64,000 nucleotides of DNA from CAWINH01 sp963837425 (GTDB lineage Bacteria > Chloroflexota > Limnocylindria > QHBO01): positions 1 to 64,000 of the forward strand of contig CAWINH010000006.1 of the NCBI GenBank assembly GCA_963837425.1. The letters run 5' to 3'. The notes below the pieces were generated by a model. It worked only from the letters and a program-made list of their open reading frames with translations. It made no database searches and was not told the origin of the DNA. Each line of letters begins with the position of its first letter. The stretch's first letter is position 1. Of this stretch, positions 8,892 through 17,399 are shown one piece after another. The translations under genes were made by a program, and so were the position numbers.

Positions 8892-10377
8892 TGATGCATC
8901 TCCAGAACGGCGAGGGCGGCATCCAGCCGGGCGAGGGAGTGCGGGCAGCCGAGCAGCTCCATCGACCCGAAGAGTGGAGGTGAGACGGCGCGCCCGGTGA
9001 GCGCCATCCGCATCGGGCGAAAGAGGTCACCCGCCTTCCAGCCGAGCTCGTCGGCCAGGGCTCGGCAGCGCTCCTCGAGCGCATCGGCGGTGAAGGGCAG
9101 CTCGCTGATCGCGGTCGCGCACCGCGGACAGCGCGGCCGCCACCTCCGCCGCCGAACGTCCCTTCGGCAGCAGGGCGTCGGGCTCGTAGCGCGCCGCGAC
9201 CTCCGCGTCGCTCTCCGCCAGGAAGGCGAGCAGCTCCGTCGCGTCCGACAGCCTGGACGAGCCGCTCCGAGATGAGCGGCACCGCGCGGCGCACGAGGTC
9301 GTCGGGCAGCGCCGGGGGCAGGAATGGACGCAGGCGATCTGCCAGGTCCGCATCGGGGAGGCTTCGGATGTACACCCCGTTGAGATGGTCGAGCCGATCC
9401 CGATCGAAGACGGCACCCGCCTTGTGCACCGCCCCGATCTCGAATCGGCCGGACAGCTCGTCGAGGCTGAAGATCTCCTCCTCGGTACCCGGCGACCAGC
9501 CCAGGAAGGCCAGGAAGTTGACCATCGCCTCGGGGAGGTATCCCTGGGAGCGGTATTCGGAAATGGCGGTCTGGCCCTTGCGCTTGCTCATCTTCGAGCG
9601 ATCCGGGTTGAGGATGAGCGGGATGTGCCCGAAGGCCGGCAGCGGGTAGCCGAGGGCCTCCATGAGCGCGATGTGCTTCGGCGTGTTCGAGAGGTGGTCC
9701 TCGCCGCGGATCACGTGGCTGATCGCCATCGCGTGATCGTCGACGACCACCACGAAGTGGTAGATCGGGATCCCGTCCGCCCGCACGATGATGAAATCGC
9801 CGAGCAGCGCGTTGTCGAACTCGACGGGACCGCGGACGAGGTCGTCGAAGCGGATCGTCTCGGGCGGCACTCTGAAGCGAACGGCGGGCCGGCGGGCCTC
9901 GGCCTCGAAGCGCGCCCGATCGGCGTCGGTGAGGCGCAGGCAGCGGCCGCTGTAGCGCGGAGCCTCCTTGCGCGCCGCCTGCTCCCGGCGGACGGCCTCG
10001 AGCTCGTCGGCGGTGCACCAGCAGTGGTAGGCGAGTCCGGCTTCGAGCAGCCGCGCCGCCTCGGTCGCGTAGAGCTCCATCCGCTGGCTCTGGCGGTACG
10101 GACCGTAGCCTCCGACGTCTTCCCCGCCCGCAACCTGCGGGCCCTCGTCCCAGCCGATCCCCAGCCAGTGAAGGTTGTCGATGATGTCCTGCTCGTAGGC
10201 GCCGGTCGAGCGGGCGCGGTCAGTGTCCTCCACGCGCAGGACGTAGGTGCCGCCGGCATGGCGGGCGAACAGGTAGTTGTAGAGGCTGGTCCTCGCCGTG
10301 CCGATGTGCAGTGGCCCGGTCGGGCTGGGAGCCATGCGGACCCGGACCGGGCTCGGCGCGGCGTGTGCGGTGCTCAT
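8888..10377 (-). CDS. gltX: Glutamyl-tRNA synthetase, reading frame interrupted twice
   Basis: Charges tRNA-Glu. The class I signatures are intact: HIGT (24-27) and KMSKR (262-266), with GEDHLSNTPKH between. The frame breaks near 9253, after ISERLVQ, and again near 9112, after LSAVRD; the remaining C-terminal coding continues to LDAALAVLEMHQ in a third frame. Each break is explained by one extra base (CAGG for CAG; GACC for GAC). An essential gene with two such small indels about 140 bases apart suggests sequence error rather than a dead gene. Start ATG follows TACCAT by 9 bases. Confidence 0.85.
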
Positions 10378-10386
10378 CTGGCGGCG

Positions 10387-10458
10387 ATGGTAGCAGGCAC
10401 GTCGGCGGTACTCGCCTGAGACATTCGGGCACCCGCCCAGGCGCGTTTCGCGGACAAT
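10387..10458. promoter_or_regulatory. Divergent leaderless promoters for gltX and the DUF554 gene
   Basis: TACCAT (10392-10387, minus) lies 9 bases before the gltX ATG. GACAAT (10453-10458, plus) lies 6 bases before the DUF554 ATG. No Shine-Dalgarno sequence precedes either start. Confidence 0.5.
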
Positions 10459-10464
10459 GCCCCG

Positions 10465-11199
10465 ATGTTCCTGAGCGGCACGCTGCTGAACGTGGCGACC
10501 GTGCTGATCGGCACCTCGATCGGGCTGCTGGCCGGAGCGCGGGTGCCGCGTCGCATGCAGGAAAGCCTGACGACCGGGCTCGGATTCTTCACGCTCCTGT
10601 TCGCCATCTCGATGGCGCTGCGCATGTTCACCGATCCCGCGGTCCGCCCCGGCGACGAGCTGGCGGTGCTGGCCGGGCTGCTGAGTGGCGTGGTGGTCGG
10701 CGAGATGCTCCGCCTCCACGACGGCCTCGATGCGCTGGGCGGGTGGTTCCAGCGCCGCCTCTCCCACGGGGAGCGGCCGAGCCGCATTGCGGAGGGATTC
10801 ATCACGGCCAGCATCGTCTTCTGCGTGGGTCCGTTGACGATCGTCGGCTCGCTCGACAACGGGCTGCGCAACGACGTCACGCTGCTCGCCACGAAGTCCC
10901 TGCTCGACGGCGTGGCCAGCGTCGCGTTCGCCGCCGCCCTGGGGCCGGGCGTCTACCTGGCGGCGCTCACCGTCCTCGTCGTCCAGGGTGGCATCGCGGG
11001 GTTCGCCTTCCTCCTGGCGGATGCGCTCGACGCGCGCACGGTTGTGGCCATCACCGCCGCCGGCGGGTTGATCCTGCTGGGCGTCGGCCTCCGGCTCCTC
11101 GACGTGAAGAACGTGCGGGTCGCGAACTTCCTGCCGGCCCTCGTCCTGGCACCGATCTTCCTGCGGGTGGGCGACGCGATCCGCGGGCTGCTCAGCTGA
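10465..11199 (+). CDS. DUF554 family membrane protein
   Basis: A 244-residue hydrophobic protein with about seven helices. The motif GPLTIVGSLDNGLR (about 120-133) is characteristic of the DUF554 (YdfK-like) family, thought to be transporter-like but of unknown function. The start is placed by GACAAT six bases upstream. Its 3' end overlaps the convergent asparaginase gene by 8 bases. Confidence 0.85.
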   Translation: MFLSGTLLNVATVLIGTSIGLLAGARVPRRMQESLTTGLGFFTLLFAISMALRMFTDPAVRPGDELAVLAGLLSGVVVGEMLRLHDGLDALGGWFQRRLSHGERPSRIAEGFITASIVFCVGPLTIVGSLDNGLRNDVTLLATKSLLDGVASVAFAAALGPGVYLAALTVLVVQGGIAGFAFLLADALDARTVVAITAAGGLILLGVGLRLLDVKNVRVANFLPALVLAPIFLRVGDAIRGLLS

Positions 11200-12157
11200 G
11201 CTCGAACGCGGCGCGCACCGCCCCCGAGGCGGTACCTCGGGGATCGGTGATCGGCGGCGACGCGTATTCGGCGAGCCGATCGAGGGCGGCGCTTTCGAGC
11301 ACACCCAGCTGGGCGAGCACCGAGCAGGCCGCCACCTCCCGCGCCCGCCGGGCGCCGTCGCCATCCTCGATCTTGATCGCGACGCCCCTCCCATCGCCGC
11401 CGGACGTGGAGGCCAGCACCGCCACCGCCTGGACACCCTCCGCACCGCCCTTCGCCACCAGCCGATCGGGCGCCGCGCGCATCAACGCGGTGTCGAATCG
11501 ACGGCGCTCGCCGGCGACCATCTCGGGGTGCCCCATCATCGCGTCCCGAATGCGCGCGAGGGCGTCACGGAGCGCCGGATCGGCGACCTCGGTCGGATCC
11601 GCCAGCCGGGCGAACGCCAGGGCCAGGCCGCGCAGTGGGACGGCGAACGTCACGACGCCACAGCCATCGGTCGCAGTGCCGATCTCCGAGGCGGGCACCC
11701 CGGAGACCTGCGCAATCGTTTCGAGGGCCGCGAGCTGCACCGGGTGCTCGGGCTCCCAGTAGGTCTCCACCGGCCAGCCGGCCGCCTTTGCGAAGAGGGC
11801 CATCCCGGCGTGCTTGCCGGAACAGTTGTGGCGAAGCGCGCTGAGCGGCTCGCGATCGCGGATCAGGCGCTCGGCAGTCTCGCGGTCATACGGCGCGTGG
11901 ACGCCGCAGGCGAGCACATCACGGGTCAGGCCGCCGGCCCTGAGGAGGGCCTGGACCGTCCGGACATGCCGATCCTCACCCGAATGGCTGGCGGCCATCA
12001 CCGCCAGCGCCTCGGTCGGATTCGGGAAGTCGTAGGCGTCGAAGTGCCCGCTGGCCACGAACGGGGCGAGCTGAAACGGCTTGGCGCTCGAGCGCAGGAA
12101 GACGGGTGGGTCGGGTTCGCCGACGGAGCCAATCAGCTGACCCGACGTGCTGACCAC
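11192..12157 (-). CDS. Asparaginase II family protein, start codon uncertain
   Basis: Related to the rhizobial-type L-asparaginase II family: FLRSSAKPFQL, ASHSGEDRHV, RHNCSGKHAGM and TATDGCGVVTF are conserved blocks. From the GTG at 12157 the protein is 321 residues and lacks the first family strand. The missing part is encoded upstream in the same frame (LVEVSRGDRVESRHRG, about 12167-12214), but no ATG, GTG or TTG occurs in frame between there and the bactofilin stop. Either a non-standard start is used or an indel hides the true start. Bactofilin lies upstream in the same direction. Confidence 0.8.
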   Translation of the reverse strand: MVSTSGQLIGSVGEPDPPVFLRSSAKPFQLAPFVASGHFDAYDFPNPTEALAVMAASHSGEDRHVRTVQALLRAGGLTRDVLACGVHAPYDRETAERLIRDREPLSALRHNCSGKHAGMALFAKAAGWPVETYWEPEHPVQLAALETIAQVSGVPASEIGTATDGCGVVTFAVPLRGLALAFARLADPTEVADPALRDALARIRDAMMGHPEMVAGERRRFDTALMRAAPDRLVAKGGAEGVQAVAVLASTSGGDGRGVAIKIEDGDGARRAREVAACSVLAQLGVLESAALDRLAEYASPPITDPRGTASGAVRAAFELS

Positions 12158-12242
12158 GACGAGCCTGCCGCGATGCCGCGATTCGACGCGGTCACCGCGG
12201 CTGACCTCGACGAGGACGGGAGGAGCCCCTCCCGGAGGGCGC

Positions 12243-12875
12243 CTACCCGTTGCCGGTGCCGGGACCGGTGGCCTGCCGCTCGCCGGAACTCGCCGGCTCG
12301 CGATCCTGCTTGCTGAAGATGCTCCCCTGGGCGGGTGACCCGCCGGTGCTCGAGCCGCCGTCCCCGGTCGCGGCGCCCGTGCCGGCCCCCGCCGGCTTGG
12401 CGGTGGCCGATGCCGGGCGTGCCTCGTGGGTCATGATCACCGAGCCCTCCCAGTGAGCGCCCTCCTTCACGACCAGCACCTGCGCCTTGACCTTGCCCTT
12501 CACACGACCGGTGGCACCGATCTCGAAGCGGCCGCCGCAGTCCACGTCGCCCTCGTAATCACCGTTGATGATGACGTTGTGGGCGGTGATGGCGCTGCGA
12601 ACGCGGGCCTGGGGGCTGATCACCAGGGTGCCCTGGCACTCGATCTCGCCCTGCGCCTCGCCCTCGATGCGCAGGTCGCGATCCGACACGTACTTGCCGT
12701 TGAAGCGTGCGTGTGGATCGATGACGCTCTCATTGCCGGCGTCACCACGGCGGAACTCGGTGGGTGAAGGCGTCACGTCGACCTCGCTCGTCAGACTATC
12801 GGGATAGAGGTTGCCCACGACGTCTTCACGCGTCAGGGCGTCGGACTTGTTCTCGCGCTTGGTTCCGAAGACCAC
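12243..12875 (-). CDS. Bactofilin
   Basis: A cytoskeletal polymer-forming protein of 210 residues. The bactofilin beta-helix core spans about residues 52-150 and shows the repeating pattern VSDRDLRIEGEAQGEI / GTLVISPQARVRS / NVIINGDYEGDVDC / FEIGATGRVKGKV. The N-terminal 50 residues are polar and the C-terminal 60 are a disordered Gly/Ser/Ala tail. The GTG start is preceded by AGGAGGAG, a clear ribosome binding site. Asparaginase follows in the same direction. Confidence 0.9.
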   Translation of the reverse strand: MVFGTKRENKSDALTREDVVGNLYPDSLTSEVDVTPSPTEFRRGDAGNESVIDPHARFNGKYVSDRDLRIEGEAQGEIECQGTLVISPQARVRSAITAHNVIINGDYEGDVDCGGRFEIGATGRVKGKVKAQVLVVKEGAHWEGSVIMTHEARPASATAKPAGAGTGAATGDGGSSTGGSPAQGSIFSKQDREPASSGERQATGPGTGNG

Positions 12876-13007
12876 GGCTGGCTCCTCCTACAGCGGGCGA
12901 CGGCCTGGGCACGCCGGTCGTGCTGGATTCGTGCAAGGACCGATAGCCTAGCAGCACTCCCCGGGGAGAGGTAGTCCCAGGACCCATCTCGCGTCGGCAG
13001 GCAGATT

Positions 13008-13013
13008 TAGAAT
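13008..13013 (+). promoter_or_regulatory. -10 element of upp
   Basis: TAGAAT ends 8 bases before the ATG at 13022, with no ribosome binding site between: leaderless start. Confidence 0.55.
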
Positions 13014-13021
13014 GGCCGTGG

Positions 13022-13753
13022 ATGGACGCCCAGCATCGATTCGCGAGCCTCCACGTCAGCAGCCACCCCCTGGTGGCGCACAAGCTGTCGCTGCTGCGGG
13101 ACGTGGCGACCGATCCGAAGCTCTTCCGCGAGCTCGTCCGCGAGCTGACCTGGCTCCTCGGCTACGAGGCAATGGCCGACCTCGACACACGGCCGCGCAC
13201 CGTCGAGACCCCGCTCGAGCGGATGGAGGGGGCCCGGGTCGATCCGCGCGTCGGGCTTGTCCCGGTCCTGCGCGCGGGCCTCGGGATGGTCGACGCCATG
13301 CTCGAACTGATCCCGGCCGCCCAGGTTTGGCACATCGGGCTCTATCGCGACGAGCGGACCCTGAAGCCGGTCGAGTACTACAACAAGCTTCCGGACGCGG
13401 CCACCGTGCAGGTCTGCCTGATCCTGGACCCGATGCTGGCCACCGGCGGCTCCGCGGCCGCCACCGTCGACATCCTCAAGGCGTGGGGCGCGGCGCGGAT
13501 CAAGCAGGTGAGCCTGATCGCCGCCCCGGAGGGGGTAGCCACCCTGTCGGGCGAGCACCCCGACGTCGACATTCACGTGGCCGCCGTGGACCGTTCCCTG
13601 AACGAGCGTGGGTACATCCTGCCCGGGCTCGGAGATGCCGGCGATCGCCAGTTTGGCACGTTCGCCGGCCCGGCCTCGGAGCCGGGGCACGAGCCGGCCG
13701 ACGAGACCGCCGAAGTGGTGCGGCGCCTGCAGCGAGATCTCGCCGGCCGCTGA
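13022..13753 (+). CDS. upp: Uracil phosphoribosyltransferase
   Basis: Salvage enzyme converting uracil and PRPP to UMP. The 243-residue protein has the UPRT blocks TRPRTVETPLERM, VPVLRAGLGMVDAM, YRDERTLKPVEYYNKLP and the PRPP loop LDPMLATGGSAAATV (about 135-149), plus GYILPGLGDAGDRQFGT near the C terminus. A 25-residue polar tail follows the usual end. The start follows a TAGAAT element. Confidence 0.95.
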   Translation: MDAQHRFASLHVSSHPLVAHKLSLLRDVATDPKLFRELVRELTWLLGYEAMADLDTRPRTVETPLERMEGARVDPRVGLVPVLRAGLGMVDAMLELIPAAQVWHIGLYRDERTLKPVEYYNKLPDAATVQVCLILDPMLATGGSAAATVDILKAWGAARIKQVSLIAAPEGVATLSGEHPDVDIHVAAVDRSLNERGYILPGLGDAGDRQFGTFAGPASEPGHEPADETAEVVRRLQRDLAGR

Positions 13754-13772
13754 GGTACTCGGGCACAGAAAC

Positions 13773-13857
13773 GTCCCGAAGGAACCGCCGCCGGACCCTT
13801 GATGCAATCTCCGGTGCCGTTGGCCGCCCCTTCGGGACACCGAAAGCATAGGGTCCG
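13773..13857 (+). other. Interlocking inverted repeats (pseudoknot topology)
   Basis: GTCCCGAAGG (13773-13782) pairs perfectly with CCTTCGGGAC (13829-13838). CGGACCCT (13792-13799) pairs perfectly with AGGGTCCG (13850-13857). The arms alternate A-B-A'-B', so together they form a pseudoknot or two exclusive hairpins. It sits just after upp and before the NUDIX gene; no U-run follows, so it is not a classical terminator. Confidence 0.45.
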
Positions 13858-13912
13858 CTGACCGCCGAGCACAACCCCCCTTTATCCCCGACTTCGTGGG
13901 CCACTCGGTGAG

Positions 13913-13921
13913 TTATCCACA
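13913..13921 (+). promoter_or_regulatory. Single DnaA-box-like nonamer
   Basis: TTATCCACA is an exact match to the DnaA box consensus, 60 bases before the NUDIX gene. No cluster of boxes and no dnaA or dnaN is nearby, so this is not an origin. It could be a chance match or a regulatory site. Confidence 0.35.
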
Positions 13922-13968
13922 GCCCATCCCCAATGTGGCCCTGACACGACGGCGGCGGTCGGGTCGGC

Positions 13969-13974
13969 TACCCT
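13969..13974 (+). promoter_or_regulatory. -10 element of the NUDIX gene
   Basis: TACCCT ends 6 bases before the GTG at 13981, supporting a leaderless GTG start. Confidence 0.5.
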
Positions 13975-13980
13975 CGGTGC

Positions 13981-14493
13981 GTGACGTCCGTGGCGGTCTG
14001 TCCGCATTGCGCGACGCCGGTGGAGGAGCCGCTCGTCTGCGAGCGATGCGGCTGGCGCTGGTACCCGAATCCGCTGCCCGCGGCCGGTGTCCTTCTCGAG
14101 CGGGCCCCAACCGGCGACGCCATCCTTCTGCTGCGCCGAGCGGTGGAGCCCGGCCTCGGAGACTGGGACCTGCCCGCCGGATTCCTCGAGCCCCACGAGA
14201 GCACCGAGCAAGCTGCACGCCGCGAGGCGCGCGAGGAGGCCGGAATCGACGTGACGCTGATCCGGTTGGTTGGCGTCTACGCCAGCCCGCCGGCGAACGC
14301 CGTGGCCGCCGTCTACCTCGCTCGGGCGATCGATCCCGCCCAGCCGGTGGCGCTCGACCACGAGTCGAGCGCCTTTGCGTGGGTGACCCGCGCGGAGCTC
14401 CCCGGCTGGCTGCCACGGGTTGCCTTCACCTCGATGCGAACCGCCATGGAGGACTGGGCCGCCGAGCGCAGCGGGGTCCCGCGCGACTGGTAG
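13981..14493 (+). CDS. NUDIX hydrolase with N-terminal zinc ribbon
   Basis: A 170-residue nucleoside-diphosphate-derivative hydrolase. Cysteines 7, 10, 20 and 23 (CPHC, CERC) form a zinc ribbon as in NudC-like enzymes. The Nudix box fits G-x5-E-x7-REUxEExGU from G67 to I89, with E82, E85 and E86 as metal ligands. It lacks the extra domain of full-length NudC, so an ADP-ribose-type or general Nudix activity is as likely as NADH pyrophosphatase. Start GTG set by the -10 element six bases upstream. Confidence 0.88.
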   Translation: MTSVAVCPHCATPVEEPLVCERCGWRWYPNPLPAAGVLLERAPTGDAILLLRRAVEPGLGDWDLPAGFLEPHESTEQAARREAREEAGIDVTLIRLVGVYASPPANAVAAVYLARAIDPAQPVALDHESSAFAWVTRAELPGWLPRVAFTSMRTAMEDWAAERSGVPRDW

Positions 14494-14573
14494 CGCCTTG
14501 ACCTCCAGGAATGGCCGGGCGGACCACGAGAGCCGGGCCGGATGGCCCTCGCGGGACTCGGCGATCGCTGGGG

Positions 14574-14579
14574 TACACT
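14574..14579 (+). promoter_or_regulatory. -10 element of the mdh-gltA operon
   Basis: TACACT lies about 30 bases before the mdh ATG. Unlike most promoters here it yields a leadered mRNA, and AGGAGCGAG precedes the ATG as a ribosome binding site. Confidence 0.5.
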
Positions 14580-14609
14580 CGATCGGACCAGAGAACGGAC
14601 AGGAGCGAG

Positions 14610-15602
14610 ATGGCTGACTCCCACGTGAGGGTGGCCGTCACCGGCGCCGCCGGGCAGATCGGTTACGCCCTACTCTTCCGGATCGCATCGGGCCAGATGT
14701 TCGGTCCGCGGGCCACCGTCGATCTGCAGCTGCTCGAGCTGCCCGCTGCGCTGACGGCACTCGACGGCGTGGCGATGGAGCTCGACGACTGCGCTTTCGG
14801 CTTGCTGCGCCGGATCGTCCGCACGGACAGCGCCGACGAGGCGTTCGCCGGCGCCAACTGGGTGCTGCTGGTGGGAGCCGTCCCGCGCAAGGCGGGGATG
14901 GAACGCAAGGACCTGCTCACCGTGAACGGCGGGATCTTCACCGCCCAGGGCCGCGCGATCGCCGACAACGCGGCTGACGACGTCCGGGTGCTGGTGGTCG
15001 GCAACCCATGCAACACGAACTGCCTCATCGCATCGGCGAACGCGCCCTCGATCCCACCCGACCGATGGTTCGCGATGACGATGCTCGACGAGAACCGCGC
15101 GCGGAGCCAGCTGGCGAAGCGGGCCGGTGCGCCGGTCGAGGAGGTGCGCAACCTCGCGGTCTGGGGCAATCACTCGGCGACCCAGTTCCCCGACTTCTAT
15201 CACGCGACGATCGGCGAACGCCCCGCCGCGGAGGTGATCGGCGACGAGGCATGGCTGCAGGGCGACTTCCTCGCCACGATCCAGCAGCGCGGCGCGCAGA
15301 TCATCAAGGCGCGCGGGGCCTCGAGCGCCGCGAGCGCCGCGAATGCGGTTGTGGACACCGTGCGCAACATCACCCAGCCGAGCGGTGAGACGTTCAGCGC
15401 CGCCATCCCATCCCCCGGCGACGCGACCGCCTACGGCGTGCCGGCCGGGATCGTCTTCGGATATCCGTTGCGTGCCACCGCGCCGGGACGCGTCGAGATC
15501 GTGCAGGGCGTGGAGCATGGCGAGTGGGCGCAGTCCCGCGTCGACGCGACGCTCGCCGAGCTGATCGAGGAGCGCGACGCTGTGAAGGACCTGATGCCAT
15601 GA
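14610..15602 (+). CDS. mdh: Malate dehydrogenase
   Basis: NAD-dependent oxidation of malate to oxaloacetate in the TCA cycle. A 330-residue member of the MDH type 2 family: nucleotide loop VTGAAGQIGYALL (10-22), LVGAVPRKAGMERKDLL with the mobile-loop arginines, VVGNPCNTNC, and catalytic histidine H188 in WGNHSATQFPD. AGGAGCGAG is the ribosome binding site. The stop overlaps the citrate synthase start (ATGA), so the two enzymes that make and consume oxaloacetate are co-translated. Confidence 0.95.
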   Translation: MADSHVRVAVTGAAGQIGYALLFRIASGQMFGPRATVDLQLLELPAALTALDGVAMELDDCAFGLLRRIVRTDSADEAFAGANWVLLVGAVPRKAGMERKDLLTVNGGIFTAQGRAIADNAADDVRVLVVGNPCNTNCLIASANAPSIPPDRWFAMTMLDENRARSQLAKRAGAPVEEVRNLAVWGNHSATQFPDFYHATIGERPAAEVIGDEAWLQGDFLATIQQRGAQIIKARGASSAASAANAVVDTVRNITQPSGETFSAAIPSPGDATAYGVPAGIVFGYPLRATAPGRVEIVQGVEHGEWAQSRVDATLAELIEERDAVKDLMP

Positions 15603-16906
15603 CGAACACGATCACAACCCATGCAGAGACCGCCCGGCTCGCCTACGACGGCAGCGAGGTCGAGCTCCCGACCTTCACCGGATCCGAGGGCGAGACCGCC
15701 ATCGACATCGCGAAGCTGCGGGGCCAGACCGGCCTCATCACGCTCGACTCGGGCTACGGAAACACCGGCGCCTGCACCTCGGCGATCACCTTCCTCGACG
15801 GCGAGCGCGGCATCCTCCGCTACCGCGGTTACCCGATCGAGCAGCTCGCCGAGCAGAGCAGCTTCCTCGAGGTGGCATACCTCCTGATCAACGGTGAGCT
15901 CCCGACGCAGGACGAGCTGAGCGCGTTCGTCGGCGAGGTGACGCACCACACCCTCATCCACGAGGAGATGCGGCGCTTCTTCGACAGCTTCCCGTACGAC
16001 GCGCACCCCATGGCGGTCCTCGCATCCGGGACGATGGCGCTCTCGACGTTCTACCAGGACAGCCACGATCCGTTCGACCCGGCGGCGGTCGAGCTCACGA
16101 CGATGCGCCTGCTCGCCAAGCTACCGACCCTCGCAGCCTGGTCGTTCAAGAAGGCGATCGGTCAGCCCTACGTGTACCCGCGCAACGACCTCGCCTACGC
16201 CGCGAATCTCCTGCACATGATGTTCGCCGTCCCGGCCGAGCCGTACGAGGTGGACCCGGTGGTCGCCAAGGCGCTCGACCTGCTCCTCATCCTCCACGCC
16301 GATCACGAGCAGAACTGCTCTGCCTCCACCGTGCGTCTCGTGGGCAGCAGCCATGTGAACCTGTATGCGTCCATCAGCTCCGGGATCGCCGCCCTCTGGG
16401 GCCCGCTCCACGGCGGTGCCAACGAGGCGGTGATCAACACCCTGGAGCGGATCGTGGCGGACGGCGGGAACATCGGGAAGTACATCGACAAGGCGAAGGA
16501 CCCGAACGACAACTTCCGGCTCGCCGGCTTCGGGCACCGCGTCTACAAGAACTTCGATCCGCGCGCCACGATCATCAAGGCCGCAGCGGAACGGGTCCTG
16601 AAGGCCACGCACGCCGACGACGAGCTGTTCGAGGTGGCGCTGAAGCTCGAGGAGGTGGCACTCCGCGACGACTACTTCGTCGAGCGCAAGCTCTACCCGA
16701 ACGTGGACTTCTACTCGGGGCTGATCTACCGCGCCATCGGCTTCCCGAAGAACATGTTCACGAACTGCTTCGCCATCGGGCGCCTCCCGGGGTGGATCGC
16801 CCAGTGGCAGGAGATGGTCACCTCGCCCGAGACGAAGATCGGGCGGCCGCGCCAGGTCTACGTCGGCCCCACCCAGCGGGACTACGTCCCCATCCGCCAG
16901 CGCTAG
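15599..16906 (+). CDS. gltA: Citrate synthase
   Basis: Condenses oxaloacetate with acetyl-CoA. The 435-residue enzyme has the catalytic triad H271 (GPLHGGANEA), H313 (GFGHRVYKNFDPRA) and D370 (NVDFYSGL). Length and the N-terminal extension fit type II bacterial citrate synthases. Translationally coupled to mdh by an ATGA overlap. Confidence 0.96.
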   Translation: MTNTITTHAETARLAYDGSEVELPTFTGSEGETAIDIAKLRGQTGLITLDSGYGNTGACTSAITFLDGERGILRYRGYPIEQLAEQSSFLEVAYLLINGELPTQDELSAFVGEVTHHTLIHEEMRRFFDSFPYDAHPMAVLASGTMALSTFYQDSHDPFDPAAVELTTMRLLAKLPTLAAWSFKKAIGQPYVYPRNDLAYAANLLHMMFAVPAEPYEVDPVVAKALDLLLILHADHEQNCSASTVRLVGSSHVNLYASISSGIAALWGPLHGGANEAVINTLERIVADGGNIGKYIDKAKDPNDNFRLAGFGHRVYKNFDPRATIIKAAAERVLKATHADDELFEVALKLEEVALRDDYFVERKLYPNVDFYSGLIYRAIGFPKNMFTNCFAIGRLPGWIAQWQEMVTSPETKIGRPRQVYVGPTQRDYVPIRQR

Positions 16907-16910
16907 GCAC

Positions 16911-17342
16911 ATGGCGCCGCCGCATGGCGTCGCCTTCGCGATCGGCGCCTCGCCGGCGCCCGCCGAGGTGAATGCCGCCTACGCATGGGTGGAGTGGCCG
17001 CCGCGCGAGGCATGGCGTCTCGCAGCGCTGTCACGCACCTGCACCTGGATCACGGCCCGCGACCTGGAAGGTTCGCTCGTCGGCATCGCGCGCGTGCTGG
17101 AAGACGGCGGGATCCACGCCTCGATGTGGGACCTCATCGTTCGTCCGGACCGGCAGGGCCAGGGCGTCGGCCGCCGGCTCCTGGAGCTCGCGGTGGAGCA
17201 CTGCCGGGACCGATCCCTGCTGGCGATCGTAGCGACGCCGTCCGCGATCGGCTTCTTCGAGCACCTGGGCTTCGCCGCCGAGTCGCACGGCCATCGGGCC
17301 ATGTACCTGCGCCCGCAGCACGATCAGCACCACGATGAATAG
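16911..17342 (+). CDS. GNAT-family N-acetyltransferase
   Basis: A 143-residue acetyltransferase. The acetyl-CoA loop is RQGQGVGRRLLE (about 81-92), preceded by the WDLIVRPD strand; FFEHLGF is the usual C-terminal motif. It starts 4 bases after gltA and is probably co-transcribed with the mdh-gltA pair. Substrate unknown. Confidence 0.85.
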   Translation: MAPPHGVAFAIGASPAPAEVNAAYAWVEWPPREAWRLAALSRTCTWITARDLEGSLVGIARVLEDGGIHASMWDLIVRPDRQGQGVGRRLLELAVEHCRDRSLLAIVATPSAIGFFEHLGFAAESHGHRAMYLRPQHDQHHDE

Positions 17343-17385
17343 GCGCCGGCGCAGTTCTGCCGGGCACCCGCGGCCCACGGCGCCC

Positions 17386-17391
17386 TAAGAT
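17386..17391 (+). promoter_or_regulatory. -10 element of the metallo-hydrolase gene
   Basis: TAAGAT lies 8 bases before the ATG at 17400; leaderless type. Confidence 0.5.
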
Positions 17392-17399
17392 CGCGCGAG

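Noticed and set aside
8888..10377. gltX as a true pseudogene
   Set aside because: It is usually essential, motifs are intact, and each break needs only one base; sequence error is more likely.
13913..13921. DnaA box as evidence for a replication origin
   Set aside because: Only one box, no AT-rich region, and no dnaA, dnaN or gyrase genes nearby.
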